Part shown: piece after piece, positions 25,811 to 37,306 of the stretch
Position numbering within the stretch: position 1 is the first letter of the stretch
Layout of the letters: the number at the start of each line of letters is the position of its first letter
DNA from: Pyxicephalus adspersus
Taxonomy: Eukaryota > Chordata > Amphibia > Anura > Pyxicephalidae
Assembly (NCBI RefSeq): GCF_032062135.1
Contig: NC_092860.1
Location: 64,949,803-65,013,802 of the forward strand
Direction of reading: 5' to 3'
DNA length: 64,000 nucleotides
Program-made: the position numbers and the translations under genes
Notes under the pieces: model-generated
Told to the model about the DNA's origin: nothing
The model's database searches: none
Seen by the model: the letters and a program-made list of their open reading frames with translations, nothing else

Positions 25811-28800
25811 TCAGAGATTCACATTTTTCCACAATTTAGCATTTTTCCTGCATTTCCTGATCTCTAATGATTTGATCCATTTGAGCTCAGACATAATGAA
25901 ATCTATTACCTTCCCAGGAACAAACAATTCATTGCACATGGCCACCCTGGTCCTTGCATGCCAGTGATAATATTTCACCACAGATATTATGATATAGATT
26001 GTTTCCCGGTTTACATTGGGAATTGTCTGGGGGACCCCATACACCTTGTCTGAGTAACTCAAAAGTTTCAGCCTCTGAATTTTAAGCCTTCCCTCCACTC
26101 CTTCCCAATCCTGACAACTCCCCGCACAATCCACCATGAAATGCTCTATAGAATCTTCTTCTTGGGGACAACCTAAAGGACAATTTCTATCTGCTCCAAA
26201 TTTTACATTTCCCCTAACAAACATTTTACTGTGCAAGGACAACCAGGTGACATCAAACACCTTTGCAGGTAATCTATGGCCCTTCAGATATTTCAAACTT
26301 TGCTGCAGAGCCGATATGACACAGTCTCTGAGTGCCAGCGGAGAGCAGAAGAAGGACCTGCAGATACTATGGTAGAGCTCTTTTCTTGTGCTGTTCTTCA
26401 GGTATGACTTCACTATTCCCCATTTCCTCAGGGAATTCAGACCTGAGCGCAGGTATAGTGGAAGGTGACAATGAGACCATCTCCCCCTCTTTAGTGTATT
26501 TCCCTTTAACCAGCATTCTGCAAAGGGCTCTATACAAGCTCTGACGCTGCTTACCCACATGGGACAGACATGCTCCCAAAATTCACTTTCAGGAACAAGG
26601 AGTCAAAAAATAGCCCCGGATTCAGCATGCTGAAACCCCCTTCTCTTCTCTGTAGGTAAGTCACTCCTCTTTTTATTAGGTTTAACCTATTCCCCCACAA
26701 AAGCTGGAAAAACAAACTAAACAGCCTAGCAGATAGGCTATCAGGCAATGGGAAGACAACAGACACATAGAGAAATATATGGATCAGGTAGGTCTTTAAC
26801 ATCGCCACCCTTTCTCTATAGGTCAGCTTGAAATGTTTCCAACGTTGAACCTTTACATTCCCAGCTTCTAATTTCTCCTCCCAGTTTAATCTAGCATTGT
26901 CTTCTCTACCAAATGTAACCCCTAAGATCTTGATTTGGGTTGAGGCTATGGTGAACTGTGCCAGATGAAAGCCAGGATCACCTTGCAAGGTCCAGAGAGC
27001 TTTGCTTGTCTCCAGGTTGATCAGTGACCCTGAAGGGGAGTAATTTCTTTAGCTGCAGATAACATGGGGGCCTCATGAGGAGTGGATATCACAGCAGTCA
27101 CGTCATCAGCATATGCTACCATAGTCATAGGAGGGCTATTGAGAATTATCACCCCCTGGAATCCACATTCCTGCAAAGATCTCAGAAAAGGATCGATAGC
27201 AAAGACGTACAAAAGTGGGCTCAAGGGGCAACCTTGTCTCACCCCTGCCTCTACCCTAAAAGTGTCGCCTTGCCACCCATTGATGAGGGGGAAGCTCTCA
27301 GCTTCTCTGTATAAAGTTTTTAACCAATCTACAAAGAGCTCTGGGATGCCATGCTTCAGCAAAGCTGCCCAAAGGTAGTCATGGTCCACTCTGTCAAAGG
27401 CTTTGGCCTGATCGAGACTGACAACCTATTTACCATAGCCTAAAACTTTACATCTCTCAAAGATCTCCCTTAATGAGATGACAGCTCCAGAGATGTTTCG
27501 TCCAAGCTGACTGCTTGTTAGTAGTGATGAGGAAAAACTAACCAGTCTAGAAAACAAAATTTTAGCTAGAACTTTCCTATTGACATTTAAAAGGGCTATA
27601 GGCCTCCAGTTCCTAATATCAGTTGGTTCTTTGCCCTTTGACAGTAGGACTAAGGATGACAATCTCATGGACTGGGGCATCAGACACTTTCCTAGACAGC
27701 TCTTATAAACCTCCACAAGAGTAGGAGCCAGAATATCTCTAAACTTCTTATAAAATTCAGCAGTTATGCCATCAGGACCCGGTGCCTTCCTCTGGGACAA
27801 CTTGTCAATGGCCTCTTTGACCTCCGCTACCGTTATGTCTGCTGTGAGGGGGGAAAAGTCTAAATTATTTGTGTCAGGACCTGGAGTTGTTGCCAAGAAC
27901 TTGGTCATCCTTCCATTATCTAAATCCTTTTTCTGGAATAAGCCAGCATAGTATGTTTTTACAACTTCTAGGATTCCTGCACGGGAGTCCTGTAAAACCA
28001 CATGGGAATCCATGAGACCAGTTATCAGTTTCTTCTCCACTCTATCCCTTCAATTCTCAAAAGGATCTGGTGTTCCCAGGGTCCCGTAATCTCTTTCAAA
28101 CTTTAAGGAGTTGTATCTGCTGTACTGATATTGCTTGATTTCAGATTTTAGCTGGGTTATCTTTTCCCCTGCCACCACCCCATTTGAGTAAAGGGACTCC
28201 AACTCTTTCCGTAATCCCAGGTAATGCCTATATTTACTTTTTCCCCTATTGGCTGATAACCTCTTTAATAGAGAAGTGATGTCCTCCTTGACATCTTCCC
28301 ACCAATCTGCATTACATTCATAGAAGTCCTGCCTATCCATCTGTCTCTGCAGGAGACTTTCTACTTCTTCCTGTACAAGCTGCTCCTCTACAAGGCTGTG
28401 TCACGGATAACGGGGAGGGGAAGGAAACAGGAAAGTTATACTCAGTACTAGGCCTCCAATGGCTAGGGAAAAGGGAATGGTCACCCCTTGCAGACACCCT
28501 AACCTAGCCCTAACTCCTAACAGTATCCTAACCCCTGATGGTGGGAATACTCATACACAGGAACCTAGGCCCTACTAGCCCTGCAAAGCCCTAGGAGTAG
28601 TGACTGGCTTGAGACTACTGGTTCCTTCCCCTTTGAAAGACCCAGTGTCTCCCTGAGGCCTAGTAAACAACAAAAGAACAACAAAAACACCAAAAGTAAT
28701 TCAACTTATCCTACTAGCAGATAAATAAGCAGGAACACTGGATGGCACAACATACCAGCTCATCACATCCCAGCAGTGAATATCAACCGCATACAATGAA

Positions 28801-29730
28801 GTGTGAGGCCAGACTAAATGGAGGAGCAGTAATGACTACCAGCTGCACCTGATACAAGGGGTGTGGTCATTACAAACAACAACACAGAAACAAGTAAAAA
28901 ACAAACATACTGTCAGATAACCTCACATGCAGCTTGTCTGACAGATCCTCTAACTTCAGTCACGGAAGGGACCGTGACAGGCTGGAGTTCAGTCTCCAGA
29001 GTCCCCTACCCATGTCTGGGCGCTTACCCACCCCCAAACAAAAATAAAGGGCAACATGATCAGAATAAGGCACTAATTTCTCATTCCTATCTGTGACAGT
29101 TTCTGTACAACTCACCAGGGCTAGGTCAATTCTACTCCTCCATTCACCCAAAAAATAAGTGAAACCTGGCGTCCTTCCCCCATAGGTGAACACATCATAT
29201 AACCCGGTCTAGGAGATGATTTGGCTGAGGACCCTGGCATCTCCACGCCCTGTTCTTCCTGAGGACCTGTCACTTGTACCAAAGGCCACATTAAAATCCC
29301 CAGCCATGATACCTGGAATGGAAGAGAACAGATAGGGTTTTACATCATTGAATAGACTGACTCTTTCTGATATGACTTGTGCTCCATAAATATTAATGAA
29401 CTGGAGTCTTCTCCCACGTATAGTTACCTCTAACATCAGACATCTACCCATTGATATTTCTGTCAATCTATGGATTATTACATCCCTTGTATTAAAAAGA
29501 ATGGCAACCCCTGCATAAGGCTCAGCAGCCAGGGACCAAAATGAGGGTCCAGTCTGCCACTTGGCCTCCGCATCACGTAATGACTTCACCGAGGACAGGC
29601 GAGTCTCCTGCAGGAGAAACACATCTGCATCCAGGTATCTCAGGTGTTCATATACGGCATGCCTACTTTTTTTAATTTTTATACTGTTCAGATTACTGAA
29701 AACAATACTTAAAGAGAACTCCGTCATCAT
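25811..29730 (-). pseudogene. LINE ORF2: endonuclease and reverse transcriptase
   Basis: ORF2 nicks target DNA and copies the element RNA in place. In order on the minus strand: the APE endonuclease from 29730 (VFSNLNSI, FLLQETR, INIYG, MAGDFNVAFG), and its end at 28960-29193 (TYGG, SRIDLALVS, YSDHVAL). A linker follows at 28050-28340. The reverse transcriptase at 27021-28040 carries KAPGPDGITAEFYKKF, NWRPIALLN, SLDQAKAFDRV, GVRQGCPLSPLLYVFAIDP and MVAYADDV, the catalytic YADD. A long C-terminal part has a cysteine motif (CPLGCPQEEDSIEHFMVDC) and stops at 25811. Breaks seen: a frameshift near 29200, the LTR insertion at 28399-28979, a frame change near 28045, an in-frame TAG at about 27424, and shifts near 27020 and 26555. 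Confidence 0.88.
28399..28979. mobile_element. Solo LTR inserted in LINE ORF2 (5-bp TSD)
   Basis: The 581-bp block starts TGTCACGG and ends CCGTGACA, a perfect 8-bp inverted repeat with the TG...CA ends of an LTR. GGCTG occurs immediately before (28394-28398) and after (28980-28984). Removing the block and one GGCTG joins the LINE ORF2 frame without a shift or stop, so this is a precise insertion. The 5-bp duplication fits Ty3/gypsy-type elements. A 135-bp piece of the same LTR end recurs at 53622-53756. Orientation of the parent element is unclear. Confidence 0.88.
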
Positions 29731-29752
29731 CCAGTGCAGAGGAGCAGAACAA

Positions 29753-32541
29753 TTACTCTAAACATGGCAAATCAGAGTCTGAATCCCTATTGCTGGTTTC
29801 CATGACTGATTCCTCCATTTCTGGCCCTGGAAAGGATCTTTTCTTGGTAGGTGGATCATCGTCTGACCAGGACTCACATTCTCTTTCTCTTCTTTTTAGT
29901 TCCTGTTCTAGCAGTAACTCATAGGGATCAGTGTTGGATCCCGCCAGCACATCATACCTGTTGGAGGCAATGACCCCCCCTACTTCTTTGGCACCTTTTA
30001 CTTTCTTTGCCGGTTTCTCTACCAACACCCAATCCCCCTCAGGATTGCGGGTAGATTTATCTTTTTTTTTTTCTGTTTAGATTGTGTGACCTCACCCTGC
30101 ACAGAAGGAGATGGCACAGCAGAGGCACAAATAATGGCAGATGGCAGTGAATCCTGGGATAAATGTTCTCCAGGTTGTTCACCTGCCAGGTGTGTTCTGG
30201 TTTCCTGCACCTCTGGCTGAGGATCTTCTCAGGTCAGGATTATCTCTGACATTAAAGCTTCTTCCTCTAAGACATCTGTGGCAGTAATCAGCTCCTCATC
30301 TGCAGGGTCATTACATAGATTGTGATAAGCCTGCGAATTCTCTATGGAAATGGCCATGTTCACCACACAAGTTACACCGCACATTCACACAATCTGACCC
30401 TGTATGGCCAATTTCACTGCACAGATTGCACTTCTTTACTGTACAAATGTTGGCCAGGTGACCAGATTTGCCACATTTATAGCACAGCCTTAGCTGACCG
30501 GGATAGAAACAGACACCTCTCTCCCGACCAATAAAAAAGAAATTTGGCAGGTGATGGGTGACATTATTAGATTGTCTCAGCTTCACTGAAACTCTCCAAC
30601 CCCCTGTCCAGATCCCATCGGAATCTTTATTCTTGGTCAGGTCAGAGACCAAATCGCAATGGCGTCTGAGCCAGATTACAATGTCATGGGGGGGAACCGA
30701 CTCATTCCAGAATAAGATATTGAACTTCACTGTATCTGGCTTTGAGATTGGGATAAAGGTAAACTTGTCCCAGCCTTCTGTATTCCTGAACCTGCTGAAC
30801 TGAGCCTAGAATTTATTCAAGTTTGACATTAGCTTAAAGCTGACATCATAACCCTGATTATCTGGGAGGTTAATGACGGCCAGAATATCAGCTGGTACAA
30901 AGCCCATCTGGTGACACAATTCCCGCACCACATAACGCCTATTGGGTAATTCATCCTTGGGACCTTTATTACTAAATCTCACCACATTTCTCCTCCTAAA
31001 CGCTTGCCCCAGGTAGACAGTGCTAGCAAACACTGAAGGGTCCCTGCGGCTCCAAGCGTTCTGAGGAGGTACCGGCCCAGAACCACTACTGGACCCATTA
31101 GATGTTTGTGGCTGATTTACTGGAGGGGGGAAATCATTTGTCATATCCGGCACCATCTCCTCATTGCCACGATTATCTGAGCTAGTACATTCAGATCCTT
31201 GCGAAATGCATTGCACCTCCCTATCAAACAAATTACCCCCCCGCATTACCTCCCCCAGCATTATCAGTAATGGGAGACTCCTGACTCCCCACACCATGGA
31301 TCTCTACATTCTCAAGTGAGTCCATTATCTGGGCTGCACTGCTGTCCATTGCTCCCAGCTGAGCAGAATTGCCCCTTAATACCTCTGCAGATGTACCTGG
31401 TGCAAAATGAAAGTTCTCACTGCTGCCCCCTGCTGGCTGTGGTGATAGTGCAGAGTCTCTCTTCTGCTGCTGAAACTCCCTGGTTACATTGCTATCCTCA
31501 GACAGGTCTTTTCGCTGGTAATAAAATATTGGCTGCTGCAACACAGATTTTCTTACCAATGGCATACTGGTGGGTTCCTCAGTCCCTTGGAAATGATCTT
31601 TATTCTTATAAGTCTTTCCTATGGGTCCCAGTTGTTCCTGGACTGAGTCGATCTTCCCAACCACCTCTGGATTGTTCTCTTTGCTTTCCTCAGGGTTTCC
31701 ATTTCTTTTACAAAGGCTGGAATGTTCTGTGCTAGGCTCAGCCCAGGCTGGCAGGCTGTTACTTTCTGCTCCGTCACCTCTGCCGGGTGTTTAAACGTTG
31801 CTGGGTCCTCAGATGGACTGAAAGCCATGTCATGCGCTGCCCCCTTCCCACTCACAGGTGATGGACGAATCTGCGGTGATTTGTGGGTCGCTGACCCCAT
31901 CTCAGACTGGAGCTTTGTACTGCTGGTTGTATTTGCAGGAAATCTGGGAGGATTTCTGAGCTGATGGAGCCCCCGAAGCCGCATTTGTTGGCTTTCTAGT
32001 ACTTTCAGCACTGTTTTTACTTTGCTGAGCTCTCAGGCGGGCTGAGCACACCTGGCCGGTGAGGATCAAAACTTGTTGCTGCTAATTCTCCTTTATTGTC
32101 TTTTGTTCCAAGGAAATCTTCCTTGGTGTCTGCGAAATGGCCGCACTGTGCTGGGCCAGTACTGCCCCCACCATCACCTTTCTGTGGGGTGGACTGACTC
32201 CGAGTCACCCTCTGTATCCCCTGTGGGGTGGGCAAAGCTTTCTGTGCTGCCCCATCACTGCTCTGACCCGACTGCACTGACTGCTCCATTACTGGGCTTC
32301 CCTGGACACAACTTCCCATCTGCTGTACAGGTTTATCCAATTCATGTTCATGTTTCATACTGTTCTTGACATGACAAACATCTTTATCAGACATTTCACA
32401 GCTTTCATTCTTATCAATACCTGGAGAATCTGTTGTATGGAATCCATCGGAGTCTGCATCTTGTTTAGGCCGAGAAGCCTGGGGCTTTCCTGGGGAACTT
32501 CCCCACCCAGGGCAGCCCAACTCTGGGCTAGAGCCAGACAT
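29753..32541 (-). pseudogene. LINE ORF1: nucleic-acid-binding protein with CCHC knuckles
   Basis: The N-terminal part (32541 down to about 31300) is low-complexity, rich in Ser, Gln and Pro, and broken by several frameshifts. A more conserved part follows (30806-31297, with YVVRELCHQMGFVPADIL), then 30311-30730, ending in two good zinc knuckles CYKCGKSGHLANIC and CNLCSEIGHTGSDC. A third, CNLCGEHGHFHREF, has lost its last cysteine. A charged tail (29753-30028) ends the ORF 20 bases before ORF2. Frog annotations often call such copies ZCCHC3-like (recalled). The protein would coat LINE RNA in the RNP. This copy is frameshifted between every block. Confidence 0.8.
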
Positions 32542-32594
32542 CCGACAGAGAGCAGCTCAGACAAGCCTGCAGCTGCTTCCTCAGAAGCCACACC

Positions 32595-33179
32595 CACAAT
32601 GACAGAGTCTGGAGGTGGCGGCAGCATCAGGAGGCCACAGAGTGGCACGATGACAGAGTCTGGAGGTGGCGGCAGCATCAGAGTGGAACAAGGACATAGT
32701 GTGGAGATGGCAGCAGCAGCATGAGAAGACCACAGAGCAGCAAGGTGACAGAGTCTGGAGGTGGCAGCAGCATGAGTCAGCCAGAGAGTGGCACAATGAC
32801 AGAGTGTGGAGGTGGTGGCAGCATGAGTAGGCCACAGAGTGGCACAATGATAGTCTGGAGGTGACGACAGCATCAGGACACCACAGAGTGGCACAATGAC
32901 AGAGTCTGGAGGTAGTGACAGCATCAGGAGACTACAGAGTGGCACAATGACAGTGTGGAGGTGGCGGCAGCATCAGGAGGTCACGGAGTGTCACAAGGAC
33001 ATAGTCTGGAGGTGGCGACAGCATCAGGAGGTCACAGAGTGGCACAATGACAGAGTGTGGAGGTGGTGGCAGCATCAGGAGACCACAGAGCGGCAAGGTG
33101 ACATAGTATGGAGATGGCAGCAGCAGCATCAGGAGACCACAGAGCGGCAAGGTGACATAGTGTGGAGATGGCAGCAGCA
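32595..33179 (+). repeat. 51-bp minisatellite, right block before the gap
   Basis: Same 51-54-bp unit as the left block, resuming directly after the LINE 5' end. About 11 units are present before the array runs into the assembly gap. Unit variants with the extra GCA triplet (GGCAGCAGCAGCATC) dominate near the gap. Confidence 0.95.
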
Positions 33180-33657
33180 NNNNNNNNNNNNNNNNNNNNN
33201 NNNNNNNNNNNNNNNNNNNNNNNNNNNNNNNNNNNNNNNNNNNNNNNNNNNNNNNNNNNNNNNNNNNNNNNNNNNNNNNNNNNNNNNNNNNNNNNNNNNN
33301 NNNNNNNNNNNNNNNNNNNNNNNNNNNNNNNNNNNNNNNNNNNNNNNNNNNNNNNNNNNNNNNNNNNNNNNNNNNNNNNNNNNNNNNNNNNNNNNNNNNN
33401 NNNNNNNNNNNNNNNNNNNNNNNNNNNNNNNNNNNNNNNNNNNNNNNNNNNNNNNNNNNNNNNNNNNNNNNNNNNNNNNNNNNNNNNNNNNNNNNNNNNN
33501 NNNNNNNNNNNNNNNNNNNNNNNNNNNNNNNNNNNNNNNNNNNNNNNNNNNNNNNNNNNNNNNNNNNNNNNNNNNNNNNNNNNNNNNNNNNNNNNNNNNN
33601 NNNNNNNNNNNNNNNNNNNNNNNNNNNNNNNNNNNNNNNNNNNNNNNNNNNNNNNNN
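33180..33657. other. Assembly gap (478 N)
   Basis: A run of undetermined bases lies within the minisatellite and was most likely unresolved because the repeat could not be assembled. The true array length is unknown. Frames drawn across it are meaningless. Confidence 0.99.
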
Positions 33658-33770
33658 AGAGCGGCAAGATGACAAAGTGTGGAGATGGCAGCAGCAGCAT
33701 TAGGAGACCACAAAGTGACCCAGCGACAGACTGGGGCGGTGGGTGGCAATACCAGTACCCAATGACGAAG
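33658..33770 (+). repeat. 51-bp minisatellite, decayed end next to the hAT gene
   Basis: One to two further units (GGCAGCAGCAGCATTAGGAG) grade into weaker GTGGGTGGCA-type repeats, reaching to about 33830 just short of the hAT stop codon. This suggests the array grew within the 3' part of the hAT element. Confidence 0.7.
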
Positions 33771-33918
33771 GTGGGTGAAAGAAGGGGCAACTGACATCTG
33801 ATGTGTGGCATCAGGTGGGTGGCAGCATCAGAGTAGTAGCTGAGGTAGGTAGCCAGAAGAAACCGGTCTCTTTTGTCAAGGTTTGGGTCAGGCGGCATGG
33901 ATTATATAATCAGATGCA

Positions 33919-36511
33919 TCAGGCCTTGGTGGGTTGATTCATCTTGACAAAGGTCAGTCTCTCCACATTTTGGGTGGACAGGTGAGTTCTAACTATGGCC
34001 CCTGCTGCACTAAACACCCTCCCTGATGCTACACTACTGGCCGGGCAGGACAGCTTTTCCAGGGCAAACTCGGCCAGTTGTGGCCACAAATCCAGTTTGG
34101 CTGCCCAGTAGTCCAGCGGATCTTCAATGACGGCTGGCGGGGTGCACTCCAAGTATGCCACCCCCTGCTGGTTCAGGTTCTGCTCTATGTCTAGCTGCTG
34201 GTCAGTAGTTTCTTCACTATGCGGGTGCAGAAAGCTGCTCATCAGTGACTCCAGACTCCAGGCTGCTGCTGATGGAGCTGCTACTGCTCCTGCCACCCCA
34301 CCCCTCCACAGCAGCCATGGCAGTGGAACGTGAGTGCAGAGGGCCCCCCCGGTTAGACCTGCGAGAGGATGGACGATGGCACAGATAGGCAGTGGCCAAC
34401 TGACTACATAGGATGTCTCTGTAGTAGTTCAGTCTGTCCTCCCTCTCAGCGGGTGTAAAAAAGGCCCCCATTTTGGACCGGAAGCGAGGGTCCAACAGGG
34501 TGGAAAGCCAGAAGTCATCCCTCTGCCGAATGGTGACAATTCGGCTGTCACTGCGCAAGCAAGTGAGCATGCAGCGGGCCATTTCTGCAAGCAACTCGGA
34601 GGGACTCCCTGCTTCCATCTTTACTGCATACTGCCACGGTGTGTCTGGGTCCTCTGCCTCATCTTCCTCATCTCCCTCTTGCTCCTCTGGCTGCTCCTGC
34701 TCCTCCTCTCCTGTCACCTGAGTAGAAAAACCACCCATTTCGCTATACATTGCCTTTGATCCAATGTCCTCCTCCTCCTCCAGTTCAGCTCCCACAGGGC
34801 TCATGTGGCTGTGAGATCTAGGCGCCACATCTCCAGTCCCTGACCAGCCAGATTTACCAGCATCTGTTCCAGGGCATGAAGTAGTGGAATGACATTGTTC
34901 ATCACGTAGTCCTGGCGATTGACAAATAACGTGGCCTCCTCAAAGGGCCTCAGCAAACGGCAGGTGTCACGCATGAGCTGCCACTGGCTGACATCAAAGT
35001 TACACATGGGAGTACTCCTATCCGCTTGGATCATCAAGAATTAGTTGATGGCCTTTCTCTGTTCGTATAGTCGGTCCAACATATGGAGGGTGGAATTAAA
35101 ACGGGTGGAAACGTCAGCCTATGCTGGGGGATGCCGTTCTGCCGCTGCAGCTCAAGGAGGGTGTGCCTTGCGGTGTACGAGTGGCTGAAGTGCATGCAAA
35201 GTTTCCTGGACATTTTTATGACGTCTTGCAGATGGGTGGAAGACTTCAGGAACCGCTTGACAACCAGATTGAACACGTGTGCCATGCAGGGTGCATGGCT
35301 CAGCCTTCCTTGACGCAGCACAGACACAATGTTCTTCCCGTTGTTGGTCACAATGGTTCTGATTTTGAGTTGTGGCGGAGAAAGCCATGATTCGATCTCT
35401 TGATGAATCACACGGAGCAGTTCCTCCCCTGTGTGACTCCATTGCTGGAGGGGCACTGTGAATTGTCTTTCTCTCACTGTGAATTGTGGATTCTGAGGCC
35501 ACGGTGGAGGATGAGGAGGCAGAGGCGGACTTTGTCACGGCGTGAGAACGTGGAGGCGGAAGCGGTGTCACCTGGCTAAGTTGCTGGTGTGGCTGTGCAG
35601 GAATCACATTCACCCAGTGGGCCATAAAGGACATGTATTGTCCCTGACTGTAGTTACAGCTCCACACGTCGGCGCTGCCGTGCACCTTGGCAGACACCGA
35701 CAGGCTCAAGGACTGGCCCACCTTCTGTTCTACATATTTGTGCAGGGCTGGTACTGCCTTTTTTGCAAAGAAATGACGGCTTGGGGCTCTCCACTTCGGC
35801 TCGGCACAAGCCATCAGTTCTCTGTAAGGTGCAGAGTCCACCACTTGGAAAGGGAGGGACTACAGCACAAGCAACTTGGACAGGAGCACATTCAGCTTCT
35901 GCACCGTTGAATGAGTGCACGCATACTGTTGTCTCTTGGCAATCGCTTCAGTGATCGATTGCTGACAGAATGACTGACAAGGAGTAGGAGGAGCAGGAGC
36001 ATCTGGACCAGCAGAAGATGGAAATAACGTACAGCTCCCTTCGGCTGAGGTGGTGGAGCCTTGACTGCCTAAAAGCCGGTGCATGCCACTGGACTGGACC
36101 GGCTGGACCACCACACCAGAGCCACGGTTCTCCCAGGCCACTTTATGGTGACGCTGCATATGTTGACGCAGGTCTGTGGTGCCAACATTGGCACCCTGGC
36201 CATGCTTCAGCTTCTGCCCACATATTCCACATCCACATCACGTCTCTGGGTCAGGAGCCTGACCGCTCGCAAAAACCAGCTCCCACGCCACTCTCCTCAT
36301 CATTACTTGCCCGCCTAGCGGAGAAAGCGACGAATGTCTCCTCCTGATCTTGGCTGGGCAGTAGCTGCTGACTGTCCTCTACTAGCTCGTCCTCGCTGTA
36401 TAGTGGAGATGAGCCCACAGCATACAATACTTCTGTGGCTGAGGGAAAAGCAAAAGACAGAGGCAAGTTGAGGCACGTGAGGGCACAGGGTCTGCTCCCA
36501 GGCCATGCCAA
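33919..36511 (-). pseudogene. BED-zinc-finger hAT transposase, decayed
   Basis: hAT transposases cut and paste DNA with an RNase H-like DDE core. On the minus strand: an acidic leader (36511 down); a BED finger at about 36120-36245 (CGICGQKLKHGQGANV ... HMQRHH); a Ser/Pro linker; SADVWS near 35670, holding the first catalytic Asp; IVTNNGKNIV near 35360, where the family normally has Asp (TDN) but this copy has Asn; CMAHVFNLVVKRFL; an insertion domain at 34217-35037; and the C-terminal hATC dimerisation domain (PLDYWAAKLDLWPQL ... ASSVASGRVFSAAGAIV) ending at 33919. Frame changes near 35850, 35400, 35035, 34810 and 34220, plus the lost Asp, mean no activity. It resembles ZBED-type proteins but shows no sign of domestication. 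Confidence 0.85.
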
Positions 36512-37134
36512 TTAAGGGTTGTGTATGACGAACCCTAACCAATCAAGAATAGCTGGTGGTGGTGAAGACACGACCGCTAGATGACACCAGGAGCTCAGGC
36601 CTCTCCCTGTGACTCCTGCTGACAGGCCCCCTTACTCTGGGGCGCCAGAAACATTTGGGCCTCTGCCACCCCTCTGTGCATGGCCTGCCACTTCTCTGTC
36701 TGACATACTTTTACTTAAAATAAATAAATTTAAAGCAAATTAAAACACACCTAAAAGGGACGAATATATTTTTATTTTTGTACAGAAATAGGCTACTAAA
36801 AGCTTTTAGCACAAATAACTGCAACAGTGAACTGCGTATATATTTTTCTGGATATGTAAATTGATGGAATGACAGAGCTGTATAATGGCTATTTGGATCC
36901 CCAAAAAATCTTTCCCTGCACTTGTAAATCACTTTTCTAGCACTGTCCCTAGCTCCTTTTGATGTCTCCCCCTGCACTAAGATGCTGTGAAATGATTCCT
37001 CCCTATCATTTCCCTGCACTTGTAAATCGCCTTTCTAGCACTGTCCCTAGCGCCTCCTGACGTCAGCTGATTGGTTGCATGCATGGCATTATGGGTCATC
37101 CTGCCTTCCCAGAGTTCCTTGCCCCATGTCCTCA

Positions 37135-37153
37135 CACGTGTAGCCGCCATTTT
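37135..37153 (-). promoter_or_regulatory. E-box and YY1-like site in the hAT 5' region
   Basis: CACGTG (37135-37140) lies 2 bases from GCCGCCATTTT (37143-37153), which on the minus strand reads AAAATGGCGGC, a strong YY1 consensus. It sits about 150 bases inside the element end and 600 bases upstream of the transposase, a likely promoter position. A function is inferred. Confidence 0.5.
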
Positions 37154-37306
37154 AGAAAAAAATTGCGATTCATTTCAACAAATTGCGAGGAAATTCGGAT
37201 TAGTTGCGAAACAAATTTTTTCTGAAATTCGGATTAGTTGCGAATCGAATTTTTTCTGAAATTCGGATCAAATTCCACTTCGTCAGCTTCGATTCGCTCA
37301 TCTCTA

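Larger units (their letters stand above)
25650..32594 (-). mobile_element. Tx1-clade (L1-group) LINE, near full length, inactive
   Basis: The element lies on the minus strand with its 3' end at 25650 (an ACAATAAAAATATCC-type end containing AATAAA, with no long poly-A). It holds ORF1 (29753-32541) and ORF2 (25811-29730). CACAATGACAGAGTC stands at both borders (25635-25649 and 32595-32609) as a 15-bp target duplication, though it is also part of the minisatellite unit. Without the inserted LTR the element is about 6.4 kb. ORF1 with CCHC knuckles plus an APE-type endonuclease ORF2 fits the Tx1 clade. Several frameshifts and stops make it inactive. Confidence 0.85.
33919..37306 (-). mobile_element. 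hAT element with one recognisable end
   Basis: The 5' end of the element (at 37306) carries a terminus that reads, on the minus strand, TTAGAGATGAGCGAATCGAA, a well-known type of hAT end in frogs (recalled). Two direct copies of TTTCTGAAATTCGGATTAGT lie just inside it (37170-37250). I found no matching left terminus before 24821, so the 3' end is lost, hidden in the minisatellite or in the gap. Confidence 0.7.

Noticed and set aside
32355..33898. Frames up to 288 codons including undetermined residues
   Set aside because: They run through the assembly gap and minisatellite.
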